5,400 bases of DNA from Silvanigrellales bacterium (GTDB taxonomy: Bacteria; Bdellovibrionota_B; Oligoflexia; Silvanigrellales; Silvanigrellaceae). Both the position numbers and the translations under genes were made by a program. A model generated the notes under the pieces. That model was given only the letters and a program-made list of their open reading frames with translations, had not been told where the DNA came from and searched no databases. The stretch is taken from positions 1-5,400 of the forward strand of contig JANQPW010000807.1 of NCBI GenBank assembly GCA_028285285.1, given 5' to 3'. Below are positions 1-5,304 of this stretch, piece after piece. Every line of letters starts with the position of its first letter. The stretch's first letter is position 1.

Positions 1-285
1 CTGCAGCTCTGCGACGATCGAGGAAAAGGACTGGTTGACGACTGCCAAGCAGCGCTGCAATGCACCACACAGGGTGGAGGCAGAGGAACAGATGACTACC
101 CGCCAAGATGCTGGAGAATTGCACACGCAGAGAAAGTTGAAAAGTCCCTAGGAACAAAAGAGGCTAACTCCGTGGAGCTCAAAAACTTGGAGACCCTGTT
201 CCAGGCCATGAAGAAGGAAGTGGGAAGCGAGTTTTCAAGAGGGCTCCGCGAACCGCCACGGGCCCCGGAGCCGGAACACGATTGA
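1..285 (+). CDS. Unrecognised protein, C-terminal end (5' cut by window edge)
   Basis: Frame 1 is open from the window edge for 94 codons and ends with TGA at 283-285. I do not recognise the protein. The visible part is rich in Gly, Asp and Cys at first (Cys at visible residues 4, 15, 21 and 37, which could form disulfides in an exported protein). It continues with a charged, probably helical stretch (about residues 44-78) and ends in a Pro/Glu/Arg-rich tail (PPRAPEPEHD). The opposite strand is also open over 96-368, but its translation is Ser/Cys/Arg-rich and looks like a shadow. This frame has more normal composition and codon use. The stop lies 84 bases before the next gene, and a promoter sits between, so the two are probably separate units. 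An open frame this long is unlikely but not impossible by chance, so the call is moderate. Confidence 0.55.
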   Translation: MQLCDDRGKGLVDDCQAALQCTTQGGGRGTDDYPPRCWRIAHAEKVEKSLGTKEANSVELKNLETLFQAMKKEVGSEFSRGLREPPRAPEPEHD

Positions 286-298
286 CTGTTCGACTGCC

Positions 299-325
299 TT
301 GACCCAACCACCCGCAAATTATGAT
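299..325 (+). promoter_or_regulatory. Candidate sigma70-type promoter for the DUF4143 ATPase
   Basis: The hexamer TTGACC at 299-304 (consensus TTGACA) is followed after 15 bases by TATGAT at 320-325 (consensus TATAAT). The spacing is slightly shorter than the usual 16-18. The expected start of transcription, near 332, falls at a 12-bp palindrome. The promoter lies between the stop at 285 and the ATG at 370, where one would be expected. Confidence 0.5.
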
Positions 326-330
326 AGCAT

Positions 331-342
331 TTTTCATGAAAA
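331..342. promoter_or_regulatory. Perfect 12-bp palindrome, possible operator
   Basis: TTTTCATGAAAA is identical to its reverse complement. It lies 6 bases downstream of the candidate -10 box, where a bound protein would block transcription start, and 27 bases before the ATPase start codon. An operator role, perhaps autoregulation by the ATPase gene product, is inference. AT-rich palindromes of this length also occur by chance. Confidence 0.3.
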
Positions 343-369
343 TCGCAATTACAATTTACGGTATACAAA

Positions 370-1566
370 ATGCCCTATATTAAAAGATACTTAGACATCA
401 ACCCCTTGCTTCAAAAAGGCACCGTTTTCCTGTTTGGACCGCGTCAGACGGGCAAATCAACCTACATCCAAGCTGAAGTGCGCCAGGCCGCAGTGAAGTC
501 TTACAGCCTTCTCGACCACGGGCTCCTGCACCAGTTTAAGGCAGACCCCACGCGTCTGCGGCAGGAGGTCGAAGCAGAAAACTGGAAAGACGCACTCATC
601 ATCATCGACGAAGTCCAAAAGTGCCCAGAGCTTCTTGATGAGGTTCACCTGATGATGGAACAGAGAGGGCTTCGATTTCTGCTGACGGGATCCAGTGCTC
701 GCTCACTCAAGAGAAAGGGCGTGAACCTCTTGGGGGGTCGCGGCAGAGATCGCAGTTTTCACCCCTTTTCTTGGGTAGAGCTCAAAGTTCAAAGCTCAAC
801 CAACAAAGAAGCACAGTTTGACCTCGACCGCGCCCTCAACCATGGTCTTGTGCCCAACCACTACCTTGACGACGACCCCGATGAGCTCCTCAACTCCTAT
901 GTCTCCCGCTACCTTTCAGAGGAAATTTCGGCAGAGGGTGTGTCACGCAACATTCCGGCCTTTTCAAGATTTCTCGAAACAGCGGCAGCCACCAATTCTG
1001 AGCAGGTGAATTTCACCAGCACCGCGAGCGACACGGGGGTCTCGCGTCAGACCGTTCAAAACTACTATCAAATTCTCAAAGACACGCTCCTCGGTTATGA
1101 ACTCCCTGGCTTCACAAAAACCCAGAAGCGAAAGGCGGCAGCTTCTCCGAAGTTCTACTTTTTCGATATGGGTGTTGTGAGGGCCTTGCGTCGCTTCGAG
1201 CGCGTGCTCCCAGGAACAGCTGAATTTGGTCGTTTCTTTGAGCACTTCTTGTTTCTCGAACTCCGCACCTGGCTTGATTATTGTCAGCCCTTGGGAAGCC
1301 TGCACTACTGGCGAAGCCGCAGTGGTTTTGAAGTGGACTTCATTCTCAATCAAAAAATTGCCATTGAAGTGAAGGCAACACATCAACCAACAAAAAGGCA
1401 CTTGCGTGGTCTCCAAGCCCTCCAAGAAGAGGGGCTCTGCTCCAAGCACATTCTGGTTTGTCAATGTTCAGAAATGCGGAAGGATGATGGTTTTCTCATC
1501 GTGCCTTGGGAGCGGTTTCTCAAAATGCTATGGGAAGGAGAGCTTCTCAACTCCGAGGCTCCATAA
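370..1566 (+). CDS. AAA_14/DUF4143-family ATP-binding protein
   Basis: An intact 398-aa protein of the DUF4143 ATPase family, close to the family's usual 380-430 residues. In order it shows a Walker A/P-loop GPRQTGKS (residues 23-30), a Walker B strand ALIIIDEVQ (75-83, Asp80-Glu81) and the sensor strand LLTGSSAR (104-111). The basic GGRGR segment (122-126) follows, as is typical of AAA_14. The DUF4143 half has a helix-turn-helix-like segment DTGVSRQTVQNYYQIL (221-236). A C-terminal region resembling a PD-(D/E)xK nuclease fold has GFEVDFIL (319-326) and IAIEVKA (330-336). The ATG at 370 gives the normal family N-terminus (short lead-in, then IKRYLD). No strong Shine-Dalgarno precedes it. These proteins are common in bacterial and archaeal accessory regions, and their cellular role is largely unsettled. 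The frame ends 16 bases from the convergent COG2865 remnant. Family assignment is firm; function is unknown. Confidence 0.93.
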   Translation: MPYIKRYLDINPLLQKGTVFLFGPRQTGKSTYIQAEVRQAAVKSYSLLDHGLLHQFKADPTRLRQEVEAENWKDALIIIDEVQKCPELLDEVHLMMEQRGLRFLLTGSSARSLKRKGVNLLGGRGRDRSFHPFSWVELKVQSSTNKEAQFDLDRALNHGLVPNHYLDDDPDELLNSYVSRYLSEEISAEGVSRNIPAFSRFLETAAATNSEQVNFTSTASDTGVSRQTVQNYYQILKDTLLGYELPGFTKTQKRKAAASPKFYFFDMGVVRALRRFERVLPGTAEFGRFFEHFLFLELRTWLDYCQPLGSLHYWRSRSGFEVDFILNQKIAIEVKATHQPTKRHLRGLQALQEEGLCSKHILVCQCSEMRKDDGFLIVPWERFLKMLWEGELLNSEAP

Positions 1567-1582
1567 GTTCTGCCGAAAAAGC

Positions 1583-2574
1583 CTATCGTGTGTACCTTGT
1601 GTTCCTCCCCTTACCCACGCGCCTCAGCTTTGACTCAGCCACGAGCCGACTCAAAGTTTGAGAGGCTGTGCGGTCGGCCACTCCAGATTTCACAAGATCC
1701 TGCTTTGACACGTGGGACTGCTTCTTCAAGAGCTGATCAACGATCTTCTCGGGAGAGGACAGCATCTTTTTGAAGGGCTGAGTCTGAATGATCACTTTGA
1801 AACTCGTTGGCTGATCTATGAACTCAGGAGCAGGGAATCCACTCTCCTCAAGAAGTCTTCTCGCCTCTTTGATACCACTGCCCAATTTCTCAATGAGACC
1901 AAGTCGACGAGCAAACTTTGCAAGGTGAACATTACGGATCTGGCTTGTTCCGTCCCCCAAAACCTCCAGTGTTATGTTTGGCGGTAGCTCCCCTGGGCTA
2001 AAAATTTCGAGACGATCGTCAAATATTGCCACTTTTACTGGAGCAACAATTCCATATTTCCGATGGATCAAAGCGTTCACAACCAACTCACGAAGCGCAA
2101 CCTGAGGAATCTGGTTTGTCGCTTTCATCGTGAGATCGTCGCCCACTCGATAGTTAGAGTTTGTGTGCTCTCTAATCAGGGAAAGTGTGTCAGTTGCTAG
2201 GGTTTGAAGATTCCCCTGCAGCTCGTGGGAGCGGACAATGTCTCTGCCATCGGTTCCGCTAAATCGAGTGACCACAACCCCACGATCGTGCAAAGCCTCC
2301 TGGGGATTTTTCCCAAAGACCATCAACCCTGCCAAGCTTGGTCTGATGCCACCATCGATACCTTCAACAAGGACCTTCTCTTTAAGCAGCGTTTCCGTGC
2401 TGTGGTTTGGGTACGCTTTTGTTCAAGAACTGGTTTGCTCAGTTCCTTAAGGGATAACTGAGGAGAGGCAACTTGAGCGTCTATGCTCCGGTCCATAGCT
2501 GCAAACTGAAAGAGCTGCTGAAGATCTTCCTCAGAAGCTGTTTTTCCTTCAGAGGAGGGAAGGACAAAGCTCAT
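1583..2574 (-). pseudogene. COG2865-type ATP-binding/winged-helix protein, truncated and frameshifted
   Basis: The main frame (1583 to a possible TTG at 2335, 250 aa) has a family-typical LAGLMVFGKNPQ segment. A GHKL-like HATPase_c_4 domain follows, with the N-box RELVVNALIHRKYG (residues 82-95) and DRLEIFSPGELPP (107-119). Next comes the conserved RRLGLIEKLGSGIKEARRL (143-161). A C-terminal winged helix occupies about 197-250. Homologous-looking sequence continues upstream in the same frame to 2422, then meets a stop at 2423-2425. The region before it (SSEGKTASEEDLQQLF) continues in another frame from 2574. One extra base in the four-A run (plus-strand TTTT at 2417-2420) would join the halves into about 330 aa. 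Intact relatives are longer and begin with a Schlafen AlbA_2 domain of about 120 residues. That domain is absent here, because an in-frame stop lies at 2581-2583. A shorter protein from the internal TTG could still be made. The frameshift alone could be a sequencing error; the missing N-terminal domain would not be explained that way. Confidence 0.82.
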
Positions 2575-2583
2575 TCTGACTCA

Positions 2584-2600
2584 ATTCTTAGCATAAGAAT
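2584..2600. repeat. Inverted repeat just upstream of the COG2865 remnant
   Basis: ATTCTTA (2584-2590) and TAAGAAT (2594-2600) are perfect 7-bp arms around GCA. The repeat lies 9 bases upstream of the ATG at 2574 and directly abuts the nearer copy of the duplicated element. It could be an operator or an mRNA hairpin over the translation start. Its sequence is unlike the AATCRCGCA motifs next to it. Confidence 0.5.
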
Positions 2601-2663
2601 CTGCAATAAAAGAATTATTAGATAATCACGCATAGACAATAAATCACGCAAATCGCGCATGCA
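2599..2663. repeat. Duplicated element, copy A, with three AATCRCGCA motifs
   Basis: The left part reads CTGCAATAAAAGAATT (2601-2616), matching CTGAAATAAAAGAATT in copy B with one change. The right part ends TCACGCAAATCGCGCATGCA, against TCACGCAAGCGCGAATGCA in copy B. Between and within these lie AATCACGCA at 2624-2632, AATCACGCA at 2642-2650 and AATCGCGCA at 2651-2659, all in the same orientation, starting 18 and 9 bases apart. On the minus strand the motif reads TGCGYGATT. The copy lies 25-89 bases upstream of the remnant's ATG, where an operator array would be expected. Confidence 0.65.
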
Positions 2664-2740
2664 AGCATCTGTCTTCTCAACAGAGAACCCCGCTGCACTG
2701 CTGTGGATGATCGTCGGCGAAGCCCTCAAATCATCTTAAT

Positions 2741-2819
2741 ATACTGAAATAAAAGAATTTATCACTAAATCGCGCACGAATAACATTATCGCGCAACAAA
2801 TCACGCAAGCGCGAATGCA
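2741..2819. repeat. Duplicated element, copy B, with three AATCRCGCA-like motifs
   Basis: This is the longer, diverged direct repeat of copy A, starting about 142 bases further along. It shares the AT-rich left block and the CGCG-containing right end. Its motifs are AATCGCGCA at 2768-2776, TATCGCGCA at 2787-2795 (one mismatch) and AATCACGCA at 2799-2807, starting 19 and 12 bases apart. The extra length relative to copy A lies around the middle motif. Unequal spacing argues against rigid iterons and suggests either separate binding sites or an old duplicated element. Confidence 0.62.
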
Positions 2820-2919
2820 CAGGCCCACTTTCAAAGGACCTTTTGACGACAGCCGACACCCCAGAGTTGTCTCCGTGTACAGCCACCACTAAGCGCTCAT
2901 TATGTGGACAATTGAGCTC

Positions 2920-3360
2920 TCAGTCATAATCAATTTGGCAGTCGAGCTCTTGAACAAGTTCCCAACGAAGGGTGACGATTGATTGTGAGGCCTGGCCGAT
3001 GCAGTCAACCACAATGGCTTCGTTAGACAATTTGCTACCACTCAACTGCACGTCAAACACGAGCCGACCCTTTTCCTCACCATTTTCAACTCGGGTTCCC
3101 AAGTAAACATCGCCCAGAAAATACGCAAAATCAGTGTATTCAGCAATTTCTGGGAAGGAATACTCAGCAGATGCGAACATCTCTTCCCGAAGGGCATCAC
3201 CAATGATTTCAGTATCGGGTGTGCCACCCAAGTACTCGAAAGATTCTTCCCGATCCTCGGCCACAGATTGGTCGTCGGAAATGCGAGAAACCACGGATTC
3301 ACCACAAGAAACAAAAAAAACACCAAAGGAAAGGGCCAACACCGCCGCTGCAATTTTCAT
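2920..3360 (-). CDS. Predicted 146-aa lipoprotein of unknown function
   Basis: I do not recognise a family. The N-terminus is a short lipoprotein signal peptide: Lys2, a hydrophobic stretch from residue 3 to 17, then the lipobox-like FVSC with Cys19 as the predicted lipidation site. The -3 Phe is non-standard for a lipobox. The mature part is acidic at first (residues 28-42, rich in Asp and Glu), followed by likely beta strands such as KGRLVFDVQLSG (97-108). Cys120 and Cys141 near the C-terminus could form a disulfide. A Shine-Dalgarno GGAGAG (3366-3371) lies 5 bases before the ATG and supports this start. The gene follows the 304-aa lipoprotein gene on the same strand but is separated from it by an intrinsic terminator. 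I see no clear promoter in the short space after the terminator. It is probably membrane-anchored and periplasm-facing. Confidence 0.8.
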   Translation of the reverse strand: MKIAAAVLALSFGVFFVSCGESVVSRISDDQSVAEDREESFEYLGGTPDTEIIGDALREEMFASAEYSFPEIAEYTDFAYFLGDVYLGTRVENGEEKGRLVFDVQLSGSKLSNEAIVVDCIGQASQSIVTLRWELVQELDCQIDYD

Positions 3361-3391
3361 GAGAGCTCTCCACTAGAATAGGCATAGAACC

Positions 3392-3418
3392 AAAAAAATA
3401 GGGACTCATTTAGTCCTA
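3392..3418 (-). terminator. Intrinsic terminator after the 304-aa lipoprotein gene
   Basis: Read on the minus strand, a stem GGACT (3416-3412) pairs with AGTCC (3406-3402) around loop AAATG. Two more base pairs follow outside after a one-base bulge, and then a run of seven T (3398-3392). It starts 30 bases past the stop of the upstream gene. The stem is short, so termination may be partial. Confidence 0.7.
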
Positions 3419-3447
3419 CCCATGAAATCTGCAATATCTTTGCCAAA

Positions 3448-4362
3448 TCAATCCACATGCGGAACCTTCCCGTCTCCGCCAGTGGGAATTTCTTTCTTCT
3501 TCTCGAGGTCAAAGATCGCGATCTGATTTGTTTCCTGACCGAGGCGCTTGGCTTTCCCCAGATCGGAGAAGATCCGCACAACATCAAAGTACACTTGGCC
3601 GTCAGCAGTGTTGTTCCAAACGCCAATGCTCGTGTCGTCGGCAGCCAAGAGTTCTGCATTGAAGCAAACGAAGTCATAAATGTCCTGAGGCGCAATAGGA
3701 GCTGGTTTAATCTCCGCGCGTTCCGGAAAAGCCGCAACCGAAAACCCCTTGTTCACTCGACCCCATCCCGAAAAATTCGAGAGATCAACATGGTAAGTCG
3801 AACCGTTCTGCAGAGCCAAATCATGGAAGGTGGCTTCTGTGAAGCTTTGGGCTCGTCGAACGGCAGTTCGAAAGTCATGAGCCGCTATTTGAAAGTGTGC
3901 CGCTCCGCCTTCCAAAAGAACCCGCTGCGTTCCAAAAAGAAACGCAGCACATTTAGCAGCAGAATCTTCAAATCGCTTAGAATCTTGAAGCACGACCTCG
4001 ATCTGCTGCACAGGGTTGTCTGTGGCCATCGCATCGAAGGCATGGAGCAAAGCCCACGAGAGATGCGACAGCGCCGAATCAGACCCTCTCTCACTCATTG
4101 TGGTCTCAATTTCAAATCGCACTGTGCCAGTCTTTAACGTAAAGTCCATTTTCGCGGCTGATTCACCTAAAGTGAGAGGAACTCCCACAAGATCTTCTTC
4201 TTGCAAAATACGCCGAGAAATAAAGAAACTAAGCCTTTCAGAATTGTCGAGCTGCGGAGGCTTCCGGGCCCCAACAGCCTCGTCTGTCTGAGGCGAATAC
4301 GCTGAAAACTTGAGACACCCCACCATGAAAAACAACGCAAGCACAAACACCCATCGCCTCAT
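3448..4362 (-). CDS. Predicted 304-aa lipoprotein of unknown function
   Basis: No family is recognised. Residues 1-16 form a compact lipoprotein signal: Arg2-Arg3, hydrophobic WVFVLALFF, then MVGC with Cys16 as the predicted lipidation site. The mature protein has no further membrane segment. It is a mixed globular sequence with probable helices (for example 96-112) and strands, plus an aromatic patch SNFSGWGRVNKGF (195-207). The C-terminus is Lys/Gly-rich. Cys138 and Cys233 are the only other cysteines. Shine-Dalgarno GGGGGA (4371-4376) lies 8 bases before the ATG and fixes the start. The gene begins 39 bases after the class D beta-lactamase stop on the same strand and is followed by a terminator, so the two are probably co-transcribed. 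An envelope role is likely, but a link with beta-lactam response is only inferred from position. Confidence 0.82.
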   Translation of the reverse strand: MRRWVFVLALFFMVGCLKFSAYSPQTDEAVGARKPPQLDNSERLSFFISRRILQEEDLVGVPLTLGESAAKMDFTLKTGTVRFEIETTMSERGSDSALSHLSWALLHAFDAMATDNPVQQIEVVLQDSKRFEDSAAKCAAFLFGTQRVLLEGGAAHFQIAAHDFRTAVRRAQSFTEATFHDLALQNGSTYHVDLSNFSGWGRVNKGFSVAAFPERAEIKPAPIAPQDIYDFVCFNAELLAADDTSIGVWNNTADGQVYFDVVRIFSDLGKAKRLGQETNQIAIFDLEKKKEIPTGGDGKVPHVD

Positions 4363-4401
4363 AAAGTCATTCCCCCAATAGAGATTTTCTGATTCGAAAA
4401 C

Positions 4402-5223
4402 TCAATTTTGCCGCGGCCCAGCCGCAAAATAGCGATGCACGATCTTCCTGGCTCGAGGTCCTCCGAAGCCTTTCTGCGGAACGCGGTCGGTGAAGTTCAG
4501 AGCAAAAGCGTATACCTTCTCGTGGCTTTCAGCCACACCCACAAACCACCCGAGTTGCCTTCCAGGCTTCTTCATGCAGCCCTCATCCACACAGCCGGTG
4601 CCCGTTTTACCTGTTATGGACCATTTTCCGATTCGTTGCGTGGGAAGAGAGCTTTTCGTGAGAGCCACAGCTTCTCGCTTCGCAAGAAGCTCCCCTTGCC
4701 AAAACCGAGACAAAAACTCCACCTGCTCATACCCAGAGATTTTGACACTTCCCCTGCTGAGCCAGAAGCTCCCTAAATTCCCCGTAACCTGCTTGTTCCC
4801 GTAATCGAAGGAGTCCACATATCTTTGAAGCCTCTTCTTGCCCAAGAACTTAACAATCAACCGCGACACCCAAATCACGGAAGACTTCAAAAATGTTCTT
4901 GCGGTCTGATCTCTATTCACACTCTCCCTTCCTCTCCCTTTCCCGTCCCACTCAATAACCTGTGCGGGCGACGTTAAATATCCAGAGTCAAAGGCCATGA
5001 TCGTGAGCGGAATTTTGAATGTGGACATAGGTGCAAGCCGGGTTCGACAGCGCTTGGGGTTAAATTCTTCAAACGACTCATTTTTTTTGAGATCAATCAG
5101 AATGAAACATCCCGTTTTCTCAACAAACTCCTCTTCAAAGAAGTTTTGATTGGCTCCAACTGCAGTCAATGGCAATTGGGCCAACCCCCAAGCAAAAAGA
5201 AGACGTGCAAGGCTTTCTTTCAA
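4402..5223 (-). CDS. Class D (OXA-type) beta-lactamase
   Basis: A serine beta-lactamase hydrolysing the beta-lactam ring in the periplasm; 273 aa is normal for class D. Residues 1-24 are a signal peptide, probably cut after AVGA. Motifs in order: STFK (67-70, nucleophile Ser67 and the Lys70 that is carboxylated in this class) and SVI (115-117, the SxV motif with Ile for Val) followed by WVS. Next come YGN (141-143), Trp154 in SFWLSRGSVKIS and KTGTG (206-210), then GWFVGV (225-230). Cys39/Cys59 may form a disulfide, as seen in some OXA enzymes, and Cys211/Cys216 flank a short loop just after KTG. The start is TTG at 5221-5223: the frame is open to 5262 without another start codon, and a GGGGGAG sits just upstream. 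It appears to head a unit with the 304-aa lipoprotein. I cannot assign a numbered OXA subfamily, spectrum or resistance level. Confidence 0.93.
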   Translation of the reverse strand: MKESLARLLFAWGLAQLPLTAVGANQNFFEEEFVEKTGCFILIDLKKNESFEEFNPKRCRTRLAPMSTFKIPLTIMAFDSGYLTSPAQVIEWDGKGRGRESVNRDQTARTFLKSSVIWVSRLIVKFLGKKRLQRYVDSFDYGNKQVTGNLGSFWLSRGSVKISGYEQVEFLSRFWQGELLAKREAVALTKSSLPTQRIGKWSITGKTGTGCVDEGCMKKPGRQLGWFVGVAESHEKVYAFALNFTDRVPQKGFGGPRARKIVHRYFAAGPRQN

Positions 5224-5225
5224 AA

Positions 5226-5234
5226 CTCCCCCTT
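5226..5234 (-). promoter_or_regulatory. Ribosome binding site that decides the TTG start of the beta-lactamase
   Basis: The minus strand reads AAGGGGGAG just before TT and the TTG start. The nearest G is only 2 bases from TTG, but pairing through the AAGG/GGGG part gives the usual 5-7 base spacing. No ATG or GTG exists in the open frame upstream, and the next in-frame TTG would cut into the signal peptide. Confidence 0.6.
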
Positions 5235-5247
5235 TTCTGTGATTTAG

Positions 5248-5264
5248 GAGATCTAAAAGATCTC
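5248..5264. repeat. Inverted repeat in the leader of the beta-lactamase gene
   Basis: GAGATCT (5248-5254) and AGATCTC (5258-5264) are perfect 7-bp arms around AAA. The repeat lies about 25 bases upstream of the start codon. It could be a dyad operator or a small mRNA hairpin before the ribosome binding site. No run of T follows in the direction of the gene, so it is not an intrinsic terminator. Confidence 0.5.
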
Positions 5265-5304
5265 ACCTCATAGGAGAAAAACACTAAAATAACAGGCTAA
5301 AAAA

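Larger units (their letters stand above)
2575..2919. other. Intergenic region with repeats, no convincing gene
   Basis: This 345-base gap separates the start of the COG2865 remnant from the end of the 146-aa lipoprotein gene. It holds two diverged repeat copies and an inverted repeat (listed separately). It also holds a short imperfect palindrome TCAAAGGACCTTTTGA at 2831-2846. I found no AlbA_2-like coding remnant on the minus strand and no convincing terminator for the lipoprotein gene. A 29-codon minus-strand frame (2571-2660) overlaps the remnant's ATG as ATGA, but it lies within the repeat and lacks a good ribosome binding site. Confidence 0.6.

Noticed and set aside
96..368. Minus-strand 90-codon open frame opposite the first partial gene
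   Set aside because: Composition is Ser/Cys/Arg-rich with no family resemblance, and it covers the promoter region of the DUF4143 gene. The plus-strand frame is the better candidate.
964..1464. Minus-strand 166-codon open frame inside the DUF4143 gene
   Set aside because: It lies fully opposite a clear family member with conserved motifs; a shadow frame.
2571..2660. 29-codon minus-strand frame with a hydrophobic stretch, overlapping the remnant's start as ATGA
   Set aside because: It has no good ribosome binding site and lies inside the duplicated repeat. The similar frame in copy B has no ATG. Probably a by-product of the repeat, though a leader peptide is not excluded.
2599..2819. CRISPR array
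   Set aside because: The repeated units are 9-mers with irregular spacing inside two longer diverged copies. There is no constant repeat of 23-47 bases with unique spacers of even length, and no cas gene.
2914..2921. GAGCTCTC flanking both ends of the 146-aa lipoprotein gene (also at 3363-3370)
   Set aside because: An 8-base match containing the common palindrome GAGCTC is too short to support target-site duplications or a mobile unit.
3513..3524. Perfect 12-bp palindrome AGATCGCGATCT
   Set aside because: It is inside the coding sequence of the 304-aa lipoprotein with no regulatory context; likely chance.
3457..4137. Plus-strand 226-codon open frame opposite the 304-aa lipoprotein
   Set aside because: The minus-strand gene has a signal peptide, lipobox, ribosome binding site and a following terminator. 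The plus frame is Arg/Ser-rich and has no recognisable domain.
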